Positions 24,900-33,006 of a DNA stretch of 64,000 nt are shown in pieces. Source of the DNA: Acidicapsa ligni (GTDB lineage Bacteria > Acidobacteriota > Terriglobia > Terriglobales > Acidobacteriaceae); the NCBI RefSeq assembly GCF_025685655.1, contig NZ_JAGSYG010000003.1, forward strand, positions 806,001 through 870,000, read 5' to 3'. The translations under genes and the position numbers were made by a program. The notes below the pieces were generated by a model. The model did no database searches, was not told the origin of the DNA, and saw only the letters and a list, made by a program, of their open reading frames with translations. Each line of letters begins with the position of its first letter. The stretch's first letter is position 1.

Positions 24900-25499
24900 G
24901 TGAAAGTGATTTGTACTGCCAGCCAACCAACCATGATGCTCGAGGCACGAACACCGTCATCCAGCCGCAAGAAGGTTACACCGTCGGCACCACGCGCCGG
25001 TGCTCATGGAGCCACGAATCACGATGGCCCCGTCTATCAGCATTACCAAGCAGCGCTCCAGTTGCTGCAGCAGGCGAAGTTCGAGAAGGCGCTGGTTGCT
25101 TTTGAGAAACTGCTGGCGACGGCTCCGCCGGAACTGGCTGAACGCTGCAGGATGTATATAACTGCGTGTCACCGTCAGTTAGGTAAAACCAAGCTTGAGT
25201 TTGTCACGCCCGAAGAGCGGTATGACTATGCCGTCTCGTTGTTGAATCTGGACTATTACGAAGAGGCTCGGGAGCAATTTTCCGAGATTCTTCGCGGTCA
25301 TCCGTCTGCGGATTATGCGCTCTACGGGATGGCGGTTCTGGATGCGATCACCGGGCAGGTGGAGGAGTGTCTCGATCACTTGTCGAAGGCGATCAACGGC
25401 AATCCTCGGACACGGCTGCAGGCGCGCACAGATACCGATTTTCAGAGCATGCAGGATGATCCGCGATTTACGGAATTGCTGTATCCGGAAGCACCGTAG
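24900..25499 (+). CDS. TPR-containing cytoplasmic protein of unknown function
   Basis: 199 residues from a GTG start (AAGGA about 14 bases upstream); an ATG at 24933 is an alternative that removes 11 residues. After a disordered, basic N-terminus (about 1-45), tetratricopeptide-like helical pairs fill the rest: YQHYQAALQLLQQAKFEKAL, YDYAVSLLNLDYYEEAREQF and YALYGMAVLDAITGQVEECL. The C-terminus FQSMQDDPRFTELLYPEAP is the tail seen in many bacterial TPR proteins that end with a D(D/E)P(R/E)F motif. No signal peptide or membrane segment. It lies 44 bases before the YvcK-like gene on the same strand and may be cotranscribed. TPRs indicate protein binding; the partner is unknown. Confidence 0.75.
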   Translation: MKVICTASQPTMMLEARTPSSSRKKVTPSAPRAGAHGATNHDGPVYQHYQAALQLLQQAKFEKALVAFEKLLATAPPELAERCRMYITACHRQLGKTKLEFVTPEERYDYAVSLLNLDYYEEAREQFSEILRGHPSADYALYGMAVLDAITGQVEECLDHLSKAINGNPRTRLQARTDTDFQSMQDDPRFTELLYPEAP

Positions 25500-25543
25500 G
25501 AAAACGTGTCTCTGAAGTTTCTTCCAAGACGAGAGAAGGCTAT

Positions 25544-26620
25544 TTGAGTACCTCCAACATCGACGCACAGCCGTCGCCCATGCGGGTGGTGGCAATTGGA
25601 GGAGGTACCGGGCTGTCCACGCTGCTGCGAGGCCTGCGGCGGCACGTTGCTGTGCCGGGACAGACGGCTACCTCAGACCCTGCGACGGGATTGATCTGCG
25701 ACCTGGCGGCGCTGGTGACGGTGACGGACGATGGAGGCTCTTCGGGGCGGCTGCGCAAGGGATTCAACATGCTGCCGCCGGGCGACTTGCGCAATTGCAT
25801 GGTGGCGTTGAGCGAAGAGGAAGATTTGCTGGCGCAGTTGTTTCGGCATCGCTTTCGCTCGGGTGGGGATATCGAGGGTCACAATTTTGGCAATCTGTTC
25901 GTGGCTGCGCTGACGGAGATTACGGGAGACTTTGGGCAGGCGATTCAACTTGCGTCGAAGATCCTGGCGACGCGGGGACGCATCTACCCGGTGACGACTG
26001 CGGACACAACATTGATTGCCCACATGGACGATGGCAGCACGGTGCGAGGCGAGACGAATATCAGCGCTACCAAGCAGCGGATTGTGGAGCTGATGCTAGA
26101 CCCGCCGGATGCTGCTCCGCTGCCGGAGGCGATGGATGCGCTTGAGCGCGCGGACCTGATCACGGTCGGGCCGGGGTCGCTGTATACGTCCTTGATTACG
26201 AATCTGCTGGTCAAGGGAATCTCTGAGGAGCTGGCTGCCGCTCGCGGGCTTCGCGTGTTTGTCTGCAACCTGATGACGCAGGCGAATGAGAGCCTGGGGC
26301 TGACTGCATCGCAGCATATTGAGCGCATCTACGAGCATACGGGCGCGCCGATTTTTGATTACGCACTGATCAACACGGCTCAGGTTTCGCCGGAGATGCT
26401 GGTGCGTTATGCGGCAGAGGGCGCGGTGCCGATTGAGCCGGATATCGAGCGCGTGGAGAGTATGGGCGTGCGCTGCGTGGTGGGGAATTTTCTGAGCGAG
26501 GGCGATGTGCTGCGCCATGCTTCGGATCGCGTTACAGGAGCGCTGATGGAGTTAGGCCGGGTGGCGATGGCGCGAACGGGACGAAATCCACAGGATTGCA
26601 TTTCTCCCGTTTCGCAGTGA
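25544..26620 (+). CDS. yvcK: YvcK/CofD-like protein (gluconeogenesis factor)
   Basis: 358 residues from a TTG start preceded by AGAAGG at 5 bases; an ATG at 25580 is possible. Motifs of the family are all present: VVAIGGGTGLSTLLRGL near residues 15-31, TVTDDGGSSGRLRKG, LPPGDLRNCMVAL, EGHNFGNLFVAALTEI and LITVGPGSLYTSLI. The first loop is longer than in Bacillus YvcK (VAVPGQTATSDPATGLICDL). YvcK binds UDP-GlcNAc and is needed for cell-wall homeostasis on gluconeogenic carbon; CofD relatives transfer phospholactate. Here the YvcK subfamily is indicated by length and the absence of F420 genes. The preceding TPR gene may be in the same transcript. Confidence 0.92.
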   Translation: MSTSNIDAQPSPMRVVAIGGGTGLSTLLRGLRRHVAVPGQTATSDPATGLICDLAALVTVTDDGGSSGRLRKGFNMLPPGDLRNCMVALSEEEDLLAQLFRHRFRSGGDIEGHNFGNLFVAALTEITGDFGQAIQLASKILATRGRIYPVTTADTTLIAHMDDGSTVRGETNISATKQRIVELMLDPPDAAPLPEAMDALERADLITVGPGSLYTSLITNLLVKGISEELAAARGLRVFVCNLMTQANESLGLTASQHIERIYEHTGAPIFDYALINTAQVSPEMLVRYAAEGAVPIEPDIERVESMGVRCVVGNFLSEGDVLRHASDRVTGALMELGRVAMARTGRNPQDCISPVSQ

Positions 26621-26718
26621 TGCTGTGAGATTACTTACACATCCAGACTGACGCATTCAGGTGGAGACACCATCGCCCGGTAAACTCTCTGCTGTTTTAT
26701 TTCTCATCAACTGCAGCC

Positions 26719-27264
26719 TTAGACGTTCGGGCGGCGTTTGCAGACCAGATGATCGCCAGAGACAAAGTTGAGTGGAGTGGTCTTGCTGATCTTCCAATCG
26801 ATTGTGAAGGAATCGGCACCGTTGATGGTGTAGATGAAGCGGTTGGCGACGTAGGGAGCCTTGGGGTCGTCGGTGACGGCTGAAGTCATGGTGAGGACTC
26901 CGTTTTTCCAGCCTTCAGTGCTGGTGTAGACGGCGGTACTGAAGTTGTTGGCGTCATATTCGACCAGGGCTTTTTGCTGGGGATCGTAGCCAATCAGGTA
27001 TTTGGCCAGGTAGCCGGTGGACGGAACCAGATCGCGCTCGGTGATCTCAAGCCACTTTTCTCCGAGGATGGCTCCGGCGGCAAAGACGGCTTTGTGTACC
27101 TGGTTGGTGCGGAAGGTGCCGGCGCAATCCCAGGTGCCTGTGAACTGAAAGTCTGAGGGAACGGCGGCCAGGGGTGGGTTATCCGGCAACTGGGCTGCGC
27201 CTGCTACTAAAAAAGAAGAACAAAATAAAAGGCATACGAAAACTAATTTGGAGACATTGCGCAT
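26719..27264 (-). CDS. Small secreted protein of unknown function (lipocalin-like/DUF1579-like)
   Basis: The ATG at 27264, with GGGAG seven bases upstream, is chosen over a frame extending to 27429 through low-complexity DNA. The 181-residue product begins with a signal peptide (NVSKLVFVCLLFCSSFLVAG, cleavage near GAA-Q). The mature part has alternating beta-strand character with FTGTWDCAGTFRTNQVHKAV, WLEITERD and GWKNGVLTMTSAV, reminiscent of small beta-barrel proteins that begin with a GxW motif. Two Cys (in WDCAG and LVCKR) near the ends could form a disulfide. Function is unknown. It lies alone on the minus strand between convergent yvcK and a low-complexity repeat region. Confidence 0.72.
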   Translation of the reverse strand: MRNVSKLVFVCLLFCSSFLVAGAAQLPDNPPLAAVPSDFQFTGTWDCAGTFRTNQVHKAVFAAGAILGEKWLEITERDLVPSTGYLAKYLIGYDPQQKALVEYDANNFSTAVYTSTEGWKNGVLTMTSAVTDDPKAPYVANRFIYTINGADSFTIDWKISKTTPLNFVSGDHLVCKRRPNV

Positions 27265-27362
27265 TGAGTTACTCCCTATCGCGATTTCTGATGAGACTCG
27301 GTTGGTGTGGGAAAAGTCGCTGGTGGGTGGGTTCATTTTGTGGTGGGGTAGCGAAGGAAGAA

Positions 27363-27386
27363 GCAGATTCCCTTCGGGAATGACAG
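27363..27386. repeat. Short dispersed palindromic repeat, copy 1
   Basis: A 24-base unit with core ATTCCCTTCGGGAAT (stem ATTCCC/GGGAAT) flanked by GCAG and GACAG. 22 of 24 bases match the unit at 46449-46472. It is followed by about 130 bases of low-complexity DNA rich in GGCAACG/GACAA runs (to about 27500). Confidence 0.7.
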
Positions 27387-27500
27387 CCAGAAAGGCAACG
27401 GCAACGACAAAGGCAAAAAGCAACGACAAGGGCAGAAAGGCAACGGCAGAAAAGCTACAGCTAGAGCAAAAACAAGCAACAACAACCGCAAGGGCAACAC
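27387..27500. repeat. Low-complexity purine/CAA-rich stretch
   Basis: Irregular iterations of AAGGCAACGGCAACGAC and AAAAGCAACGACAAGGGC. No stable reading frame; probably degenerate tandem repeats next to the palindromic repeat. Confidence 0.6.
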
Positions 27501-27532
27501 TTTATTGCAGACGGACTTGCTACTTGCTTTTG

Positions 27533-28771
27533 CTACTGGGTGGCGCTCTCTGTGGTGCGCTTTAGCTGGCCGCAGGCGGCGTAGATGTCGCGGCCTCGGG
27601 GGCGGCGGATGTAGGTTTGGATGCCTGCTGCCAGTAGCTGTTGCTGGAAGCGGGAGACGGAGTCTGCTGAGGGGCTGTTGTAGGCGATTCCAGGGCCGGG
27701 GTTCCAGGCGATCAGGTTGATCATGGCTGGGAGGTTGGCGCGGCGGACGAGCTTGATTACTTCTTCGGCGTGTTCAGGTTGGTCGGTTACGCCGCCCAGC
27801 ATGACGTACTCAAAGGTGACGCGTTCGCGAGTTTTGAAGGGGATGGTGCGGACGGCATCGAGAACCGCGGCGATGTTCCATTTGCGGTTAATGGGCATGA
27901 TGCTTTCGCGGACGGTATCGTTTGGCGCGTTGAGGCTGATGGCAAGTTTGGGGCGGATCTTTTCTTCGGCAAAGCGCAGGATGCCGGGAACGATGCCGGA
28001 GGTGGACACGGTCATGCGTGGGGCGGCGATGCCGACTTCGTCCATGAGGATGCGAACGGCGGACATGAAGTTGTCGTAGTTCAAAAAGGGCTCGCCCATG
28101 CCCATGAAGACGAGGTTGACGCGGCTCTTGTTCAACTCGACTTTGTGGCGTTCGAGAACGGCGACTACCTGGCCTGCGATTTCGCCTGGCGTCAGATTGC
28201 GTTGCATGCCGAGTTTGGCGGTGAGACAGAACTGGCAGTTGACGGCGCAGCCGATCTGGCTAGAAACACAGATCGTAGCCCTCTTCCAGGCACTCGCGGC
28301 TGAAGATGCGCCTTCGGCGCCCGGATCTTCTCCTGGTTCAAGACTGTACTCTGCTCCTTCGTCGCCTTCCGGCATCCAGACGGTTTCTACGGTCTGGGCA
28401 GAGCCGATTGGTCCTACGCCCTGGACGAGGTAGCGCTCGGTGCCGTCGATGCTTTTGAAGCTTTCGGCGATGCGGGGGCGGCCGACTTCCCAGCCTGCGG
28501 ACGCGAGTTTGTCGCGCAGGGCTTTGGGGAGGGTGGTGATTTCATCAAGATGGGTTACGCGCTGACGATAAAGGGCTTCGGCTAACTGCTTGCCGCGATA
28601 GGGCTTTTCGCCCAGCTCGGCGAAGAGGCTTGCGAGGGCGGCGGTATCGAGGCCGAAGAGCTGGCGCTGCGCGGCTTGTTCCGGACCGGGCACGAAGCTG
28701 GTGAGGGTGACGAGGTCCTCTGGTTGGACGGCAGATGGCTGGATGGCGGATTGGAGGAGGGGTTGGGTCAC
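27533..28771 (-). CDS. rlmN: Dual-specificity RNA methyltransferase RlmN
   Basis: 412 residues from a GTG start. The radical-SAM cluster motif is C175-x3-C179-x2-C182 in IGCAVNCQFC. VNLVFMGMGEPFLNYDN (SAM-binding GMGEP) and the C-terminal TYIRRPRGRDIYAACGQL (catalytic Cys in the CGQL tail) match RlmN. It methylates C2 of A2503 in 23S rRNA and A37 of some tRNAs. Compared with E. coli RlmN there is an insertion of about 28 acidic residues (133-162; EGDEGAEYSLEPGEDPGAEG) just before the radical-SAM core. The N-terminus is also extended. Monocistronic as far as visible; the next gene on the other side is divergent. Confidence 0.96.
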   Translation of the reverse strand: MTQPLLQSAIQPSAVQPEDLVTLTSFVPGPEQAAQRQLFGLDTAALASLFAELGEKPYRGKQLAEALYRQRVTHLDEITTLPKALRDKLASAGWEVGRPRIAESFKSIDGTERYLVQGVGPIGSAQTVETVWMPEGDEGAEYSLEPGEDPGAEGASSAASAWKRATICVSSQIGCAVNCQFCLTAKLGMQRNLTPGEIAGQVVAVLERHKVELNKSRVNLVFMGMGEPFLNYDNFMSAVRILMDEVGIAAPRMTVSTSGIVPGILRFAEEKIRPKLAISLNAPNDTVRESIMPINRKWNIAAVLDAVRTIPFKTRERVTFEYVMLGGVTDQPEHAEEVIKLVRRANLPAMINLIAWNPGPGIAYNSPSADSVSRFQQQLLAAGIQTYIRRPRGRDIYAACGQLKRTTESATQ

Positions 28772-28877
28772 GGAAATCGGAATGCTGCTGCTTATTCAGG
28801 ATACCAGTGATTCCGATTCGAGACGTGGGTTGCCCTGCGGGGAGGAATTAACGGGAATACAATGGAAGAGATAACTT

Positions 28878-30188
28878 ATGACGATTTCCAGTACGAATTT
28901 ACTCACGAATGAACCTTTTGCGGAGCGCAATCTGCGTCGCACTGTGCTGCCGAACGGGCTGATTGTTTTGACGGAGCGGATGGAGCATCTGCGCTCGGTG
29001 GCGATGGGGGTGTGGGTCAAGTCCGGCTCGCGCTATGAGGCGGCGGAGATTAACGGCATTTCGCACTTTGTGGAGCACATGCTGTTCAAAGGAACGCGGT
29101 CGAGGTCTGCGCAGCATATTGCGCGCGAGATGGACGCGATTGGCGGCAATCTCGATGCTTTTACGGGCAAGGAAACGATTTGTTTCAGTGTGAAGGCGCT
29201 ATCGAATCATGTGCCTATTGCGCTGGATGTGCTTTCGGACCTGGTGCTGAATCCTACGTTTGCGGATAACGATATCGAGCGCGAACGGGGCGTGATTCTG
29301 GAAGAGATCAAGATCGACGAAGACAATCCGGATGTGCTGGTGCATGAGATTTTCACGCAGAACTTCTGGAAGGATCAGCCGCTGGGCAAGCCGATCCTGG
29401 GAACGACGAAGACGGTTTCAGGCATGGGGCAGACGACCCTGTTCGATTACCACGGAGATCGGTTTCGCGGCGGGAATATGGTGTTTTCCGCGGCGGGGCA
29501 ACTGGATCATGACCAGTTTGTGGAGTCGATAGCGCAGAAGTTTGGTTCGCTGTCTGCGGGAACGACAGAGATGAATTTTCAGACGGCTGAGGTGAGTGCG
29601 CCGATTATTCTGCGCAACAAGCGTTCGCTGGAACAGGTGCAGATTTGCCTGGGCGTGCCTTCGCCGCCGATCACGGATGAGAACCGCTATGCGACGTTGA
29701 TTTTGAATACAGTGCTGGGCGGGGGAATGAGTTCGCGACTGTTTCAGACGATTCGCGAAGAGCGTGGCATGGCGTACTCGATCTATTCGGATCTGAGTCC
29801 GTACAGCGATACGGGTTCGCTTTGCGTTTACGCGGGAACTTCGGCGGATAAGGCTCTGGAGATGATCGACCTGGTGATGGCGGAGTTCAGCGCGCTGAAA
29901 GAGACGTTGCTTACAACAGAAGAACTGACGCGGGCCAAGGAGCAGGTGAAGGGCAATATTCTGCTGGGACTTGAAAGCTCGAATGCGCGCATGTCGAACC
30001 TGGCTCGGCAGGAGATGTATTTCCGCCACTTCTTCTCGGTGGAGGAAGTACTGGATCGGCTGGATGCGGTGACGGCTGAGCAGGTGCAGATGATGGCGCA
30101 GAAGTTATTTGTGTCGGAACGCATCGCGGTGACGCTGCTGGGACGGTTGGATGGGTTGAAGCTTTCGCGGGCGCGCCTGGCCTGCTAA
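28878..30188 (+). CDS. M16 family zinc metallopeptidase (processing-peptidase-like)
   Basis: 436 residues; GGAAGAG precedes the ATG. The inverted zinc motif HFVEH is at 63-67 and the distal acidic segment GVILEEIKIDEDNPD (about 139-153) supplies the third ligand. The C-terminal half (LGVPSPPITDENRYATLILN, GGGMSSRLFQTIREERGMAYS) is the inactive M16_C domain. The length fits the single-chain M16B group related to mitochondrial processing peptidase and PqqL-type enzymes. No signal peptide, so it is predicted cytoplasmic. These enzymes cut peptides within a closed chamber. In many bacteria a gene of this type lies near pnp or dut; here its neighbours are rlmN (divergent) and a pilin. Confidence 0.93.
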   Translation: MTISSTNLLTNEPFAERNLRRTVLPNGLIVLTERMEHLRSVAMGVWVKSGSRYEAAEINGISHFVEHMLFKGTRSRSAQHIAREMDAIGGNLDAFTGKETICFSVKALSNHVPIALDVLSDLVLNPTFADNDIERERGVILEEIKIDEDNPDVLVHEIFTQNFWKDQPLGKPILGTTKTVSGMGQTTLFDYHGDRFRGGNMVFSAAGQLDHDQFVESIAQKFGSLSAGTTEMNFQTAEVSAPIILRNKRSLEQVQICLGVPSPPITDENRYATLILNTVLGGGMSSRLFQTIREERGMAYSIYSDLSPYSDTGSLCVYAGTSADKALEMIDLVMAEFSALKETLLTTEELTRAKEQVKGNILLGLESSNARMSNLARQEMYFRHFFSVEEVLDRLDAVTAEQVQMMAQKLFVSERIAVTLLGRLDGLKLSRARLAC

Positions 30189-30404
30189 CGGCCTGAGCGA
30201 TCCGGGGTGTACATGCGTCTATTGGATTGCAGCATACTCTCTTTGAAGCGGTAGTCGGCAAGATGACTCGCCCTGTTACGCTGGGATTTCCTTTTACGGG
30301 CCCGAGGCGTTAGGATGCTTCCTGTAGAGGTCGGCAATCCGGCCTTGCGTTCGGACCATTGAAATTGGTGAAATTGGAAAGCTGAAACTGAGGCTTTGGA
30401 TACT

Positions 30405-30938
30405 ATGAACATTATGTCAACGACGATTCGCCGCCACCGTGCTCACGGTTCCAGAAAAGCCAACGGCTTCACGCTTATGGAACTTCTGATTGTTATCAGC
30501 ATCATGCTCATCCTGATGTTGCTGGCGATTCCTAACTTCAGCAAGATGAGAATGACCGGCAACGAGACTTCGGCGATCAATTCGCTGCAAGCGATCAACA
30601 AGGCGCAGATCCTGTTTCAGACGACGTATCCTGCAAACGGATACGCGTGTGATCTGACGGCGCTGGGTGGAGATCCGAAGCAGGGCAATCCGACGCCGAC
30701 TTCGGCGCAGATGTTGCAGAACGATCTGGCTTCGGGAACCAAGTCCGGTTACACATTCAAGATTGTGAACTGCAGCAAGGTCACGGTGAACAACACCGAT
30801 CAGATCACTGGATATGAAGTGACTGCGGTGCCGCAGGCGGTGGGCAAGACGGGCAATCGCGGATTCTGCATCGACCAGTTCAATACCATCAAGAGCGATC
30901 CGCTGGGCGGGACGAATTGCACTCAGTCGATTCAGTAA
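30405..30938 (+). CDS. Type IV pilin-like prepilin
   Basis: About 177 residues starting at the ATG at 30405 (ATG 30414 and TTG 30396 are also in frame). The N-terminus is a prepilin leader with many basic residues, then NG|FTLMELLIVISIMLILML: cleavage after Gly, Phe+1 and Glu+5, followed by a hydrophobic helix, the hallmark of class III signal/type IVa pilins. The C-terminal globular part carries four cysteines (in YACDL, VNCSK, GFCID and TNCTQ), likely disulfide-bonded. It may be a major or minor pilin, or a pseudopilin. No other pilus genes are nearby, so assembly must depend on genes elsewhere. The LolA-like gene follows within 40 bases. Confidence 0.9.
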   Translation: MNIMSTTIRRHRAHGSRKANGFTLMELLIVISIMLILMLLAIPNFSKMRMTGNETSAINSLQAINKAQILFQTTYPANGYACDLTALGGDPKQGNPTPTSAQMLQNDLASGTKSGYTFKIVNCSKVTVNNTDQITGYEVTAVPQAVGKTGNRGFCIDQFNTIKSDPLGGTNCTQSIQ

Positions 30939-30976
30939 TACGATCACGTAAGTCAGAAGAACGAAGCAGCAGCGTC

Positions 30977-31648
30977 ATGAGCCGACAAATATTGGGCTTG
31001 ATGGCGCTGCTGCTTTTTGTTGTTTGTGCGGCTACAGTTGGAGCGCAAGCGCCTGGATCGCCGCAGCTAACGGCGAGTGCGCTGGCCAGGCGTGTTGACC
31101 AGCATTACAACCAACTCAAGTCGTTGAAGACTGGATTCAGCGAGCAATATGACGGACTGGGCATGCATCGCGATGAATCCGGTACGATGTTGCTGCGTAA
31201 GCCGGGAAAGATGCGCTGGGAGTATTCGAGCACGAAGGGCAAGGTCTTTGTGCTGGACGGTAAATATGCGTGGTTCTATTCGCCGGGGGATAGTCAGGTG
31301 CAGCGCATTGCTGCGAGCCAACTGGATGATCTGCGTTCGCCGCTACGGTTTTTGTTGGGACATACGAAGATCGAGAGTGAGTTGCAGGGGTTGACTGTTG
31401 CTGGAGCTTCGAGTGGAAATTATGTGCTGGGCGGTGTGCCCAAGGGACAGCAGAAACGCATTGCGAAGCTGACGTTGACGGTGACGGGCGATGGGGTGAT
31501 TCGCTCGATTGTGATTGAGGAAGTGAGTGGGGCCAGGACGGCTTTCAACTTCACCAATGAAGAGCCGGATGCGGTGATTCCTGAGAGCGCTTTTCATTTC
31601 GCGCCGCCTGCTGGAATTCCCGTGGTGGATGCTTTGCCGCCGGTTTAG
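30977..31648 (+). CDS. LolA-like outer-membrane lipoprotein carrier protein
   Basis: 223 residues from the ATG at 30977. A signal peptide (ILGLMALLLFVVCAATVGAQ) precedes a LolA-fold region: ALARRVDQHYNQLKSLKTGF, GTMLLRKPGKMRWEY, KVFVLDGKYAWFYSPGDSQV and LRSPLRFLLGH. These match the family's half-barrel strands and the conserved Arg/Trp around the mouth of the hydrophobic cavity. LolA shuttles lipoproteins across the periplasm from LolCDE to the outer membrane. The two downstream minus-strand permeases belong to the same MacB/LolC superfamily, but no LolD-type ATPase is present. Probably cotranscribed with the pilin gene 38 bases upstream. Confidence 0.85.
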   Translation: MSRQILGLMALLLFVVCAATVGAQAPGSPQLTASALARRVDQHYNQLKSLKTGFSEQYDGLGMHRDESGTMLLRKPGKMRWEYSSTKGKVFVLDGKYAWFYSPGDSQVQRIAASQLDDLRSPLRFLLGHTKIESELQGLTVAGASSGNYVLGGVPKGQQKRIAKLTLTVTGDGVIRSIVIEEVSGARTAFNFTNEEPDAVIPESAFHFAPPAGIPVVDALPPV

Positions 31649-31690
31649 GCCAAGAGATTTAGGACAAGGGCAGCTGGTTAGCGGGTTAGC

Positions 31691-31708
31691 GCCGCTGTCG
31701 CGGCTTTA
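31691..31708 (+). terminator. Possible weak terminator after LolA-like gene
   Basis: GCCGC (31691-31695) pairs with GCGGC (31700-31704), loop TGTC, followed by TTTA. The stem and T-tract are short; located between convergent genes. Confidence 0.35.
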
Positions 31709-31750
31709 GTTGGTTAGCTGGATTGTTCCGGGTGTTGCTTGTATTGCGGA

Positions 31751-32989
31751 TTACTCGTAGCGCAGGGCTTCTATCGGGTCGAGGTTGGCTGCTCGGATTG
31801 CTGGGATCATGCCGCTTACGAGACCGGTGATTACGAGAATTCCGGTAGCTACCAGAACCGATGTGGGCGAGATGCGCAGATAGATATCTGCGTTTTCTGC
31901 GTGATCGGCGATGGCGCTGTAGAAGGTAATGCGACCGATCGATATGGATACAATCTCGGCGAGCGCTATGCCTAATGCTCCACCGACTGCGGTGATGACG
32001 AAGGACTCTGCGAGGAATTGAGTGAGGATGTGGCGCTTTTGTGCGCCGAGTGCTTTCTCTATGCCTATCTCGCGGGTACGCTGCTGCACGGCTACGAACA
32101 TGATGTTCATGAGGCCGATGCCTGCGATGCCCAGTGTCAGAGCGCCGACGAGAGCCAGCAGAACCTGGAGAGCTATGGAAAGAATTCGGAACTGGCTTAG
32201 CTGCTCCATGAGATTGGCTACATTGATGGCGTTGTGGTCTGAGGGACGGAAGTTGTGAGCCGCGGCGAGAGTGGCGCGCAGGTTCTTCTCGACGAGTTCG
32301 TGGTCACCGGTGTAGTTCATCCAGATGCCGTCGAGGTACTTGGTGTCCTTGATGTCGCTCATGGTTGAGAAGGGGATATAGATCTGGCGATTGGCGTCGT
32401 TGTCGCCCTCTTGCATTTTGGCTTCGAGGATACCAATTACGGTGAAGCGGATGCCGTTGAGCCGGATGGATTCGCCGATGGGATAGCTGCCGGAGAAGAG
32501 CTTGGTCTTGGCTTCGGAACCGATGACGGCTACGTGGGCGCGCTCTAGTTCTTCTGCTCCGTTGAAGAAACGGCCTGTCATGGTGGGGAGATGCATGACC
32601 TCCTGGCCGACGGGATAAATGCCGCTTACGGTCCAGGTGAAGGTGTGCAGATCGTCTTGCACGGGAACGTCTTTGCTGACCATGGGGGTGATGTGGATGA
32701 GGCCGGGAACGCCGTTCCATACCGTGTCTAAGTCATCCTGCGTGAAGCGCACCTGGACGCCGGCCTTGTCGCCTCCGGCTTGTTCGCTGGTGCGGCCGGG
32801 AAAGGTGCCGATGAGTGTGGTGCCCCATTGGGCGAAGATGGCTTCGATGGCGCGGCTGAAACCTGCTCCGTAAGCGAGCAGAAGCACGACGGTGGCGATG
32901 CCCCAGGCCATTCCGACGATCGTGATCATAGTGCGACGGCGATTGAAGACCATCGCTTCCCATGCTTGCATCAGAATGTCTTTTAACAT
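31751..32989 (-). CDS. MacB-like ABC transporter permease (copy 2)
   Basis: The start at 32989 follows GAAGGGAAG; the frame continues upstream to 33121 but inside the preceding gene. 412 residues: an N-terminal transmembrane helix (TMITIVGMAWGIATVVLLLAY), a large periplasmic MacB_PCD-type domain (about 45-280) and three C-terminal helices of the FtsX type, ending EALRYE. A cytoplasmic coupling motif RTREIGIEKALGAQKRHIL lies between helices 2 and 3. MacB family permeases export macrolides, peptides or lipoproteins and need an ATPase. It is the second of two tandem permeases separated by 17 bases and probably forms a heterodimer with the first. No ATPase is in the vicinity. Confidence 0.92.
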   Translation of the reverse strand: MLKDILMQAWEAMVFNRRRTMITIVGMAWGIATVVLLLAYGAGFSRAIEAIFAQWGTTLIGTFPGRTSEQAGGDKAGVQVRFTQDDLDTVWNGVPGLIHITPMVSKDVPVQDDLHTFTWTVSGIYPVGQEVMHLPTMTGRFFNGAEELERAHVAVIGSEAKTKLFSGSYPIGESIRLNGIRFTVIGILEAKMQEGDNDANRQIYIPFSTMSDIKDTKYLDGIWMNYTGDHELVEKNLRATLAAAHNFRPSDHNAINVANLMEQLSQFRILSIALQVLLALVGALTLGIAGIGLMNIMFVAVQQRTREIGIEKALGAQKRHILTQFLAESFVITAVGGALGIALAEIVSISIGRITFYSAIADHAENADIYLRISPTSVLVATGILVITGLVSGMIPAIRAANLDPIEALRYE

Positions 32990-33006
32990 CGCTACTACTT
33001 CCCTTC

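Noticed and set aside
24868-24903. 11-codon ORF upstream of the TPR gene, ending at its GTG start
   Set aside because: No Shine-Dalgarno and no regulatory feature such as codon runs; likely chance.
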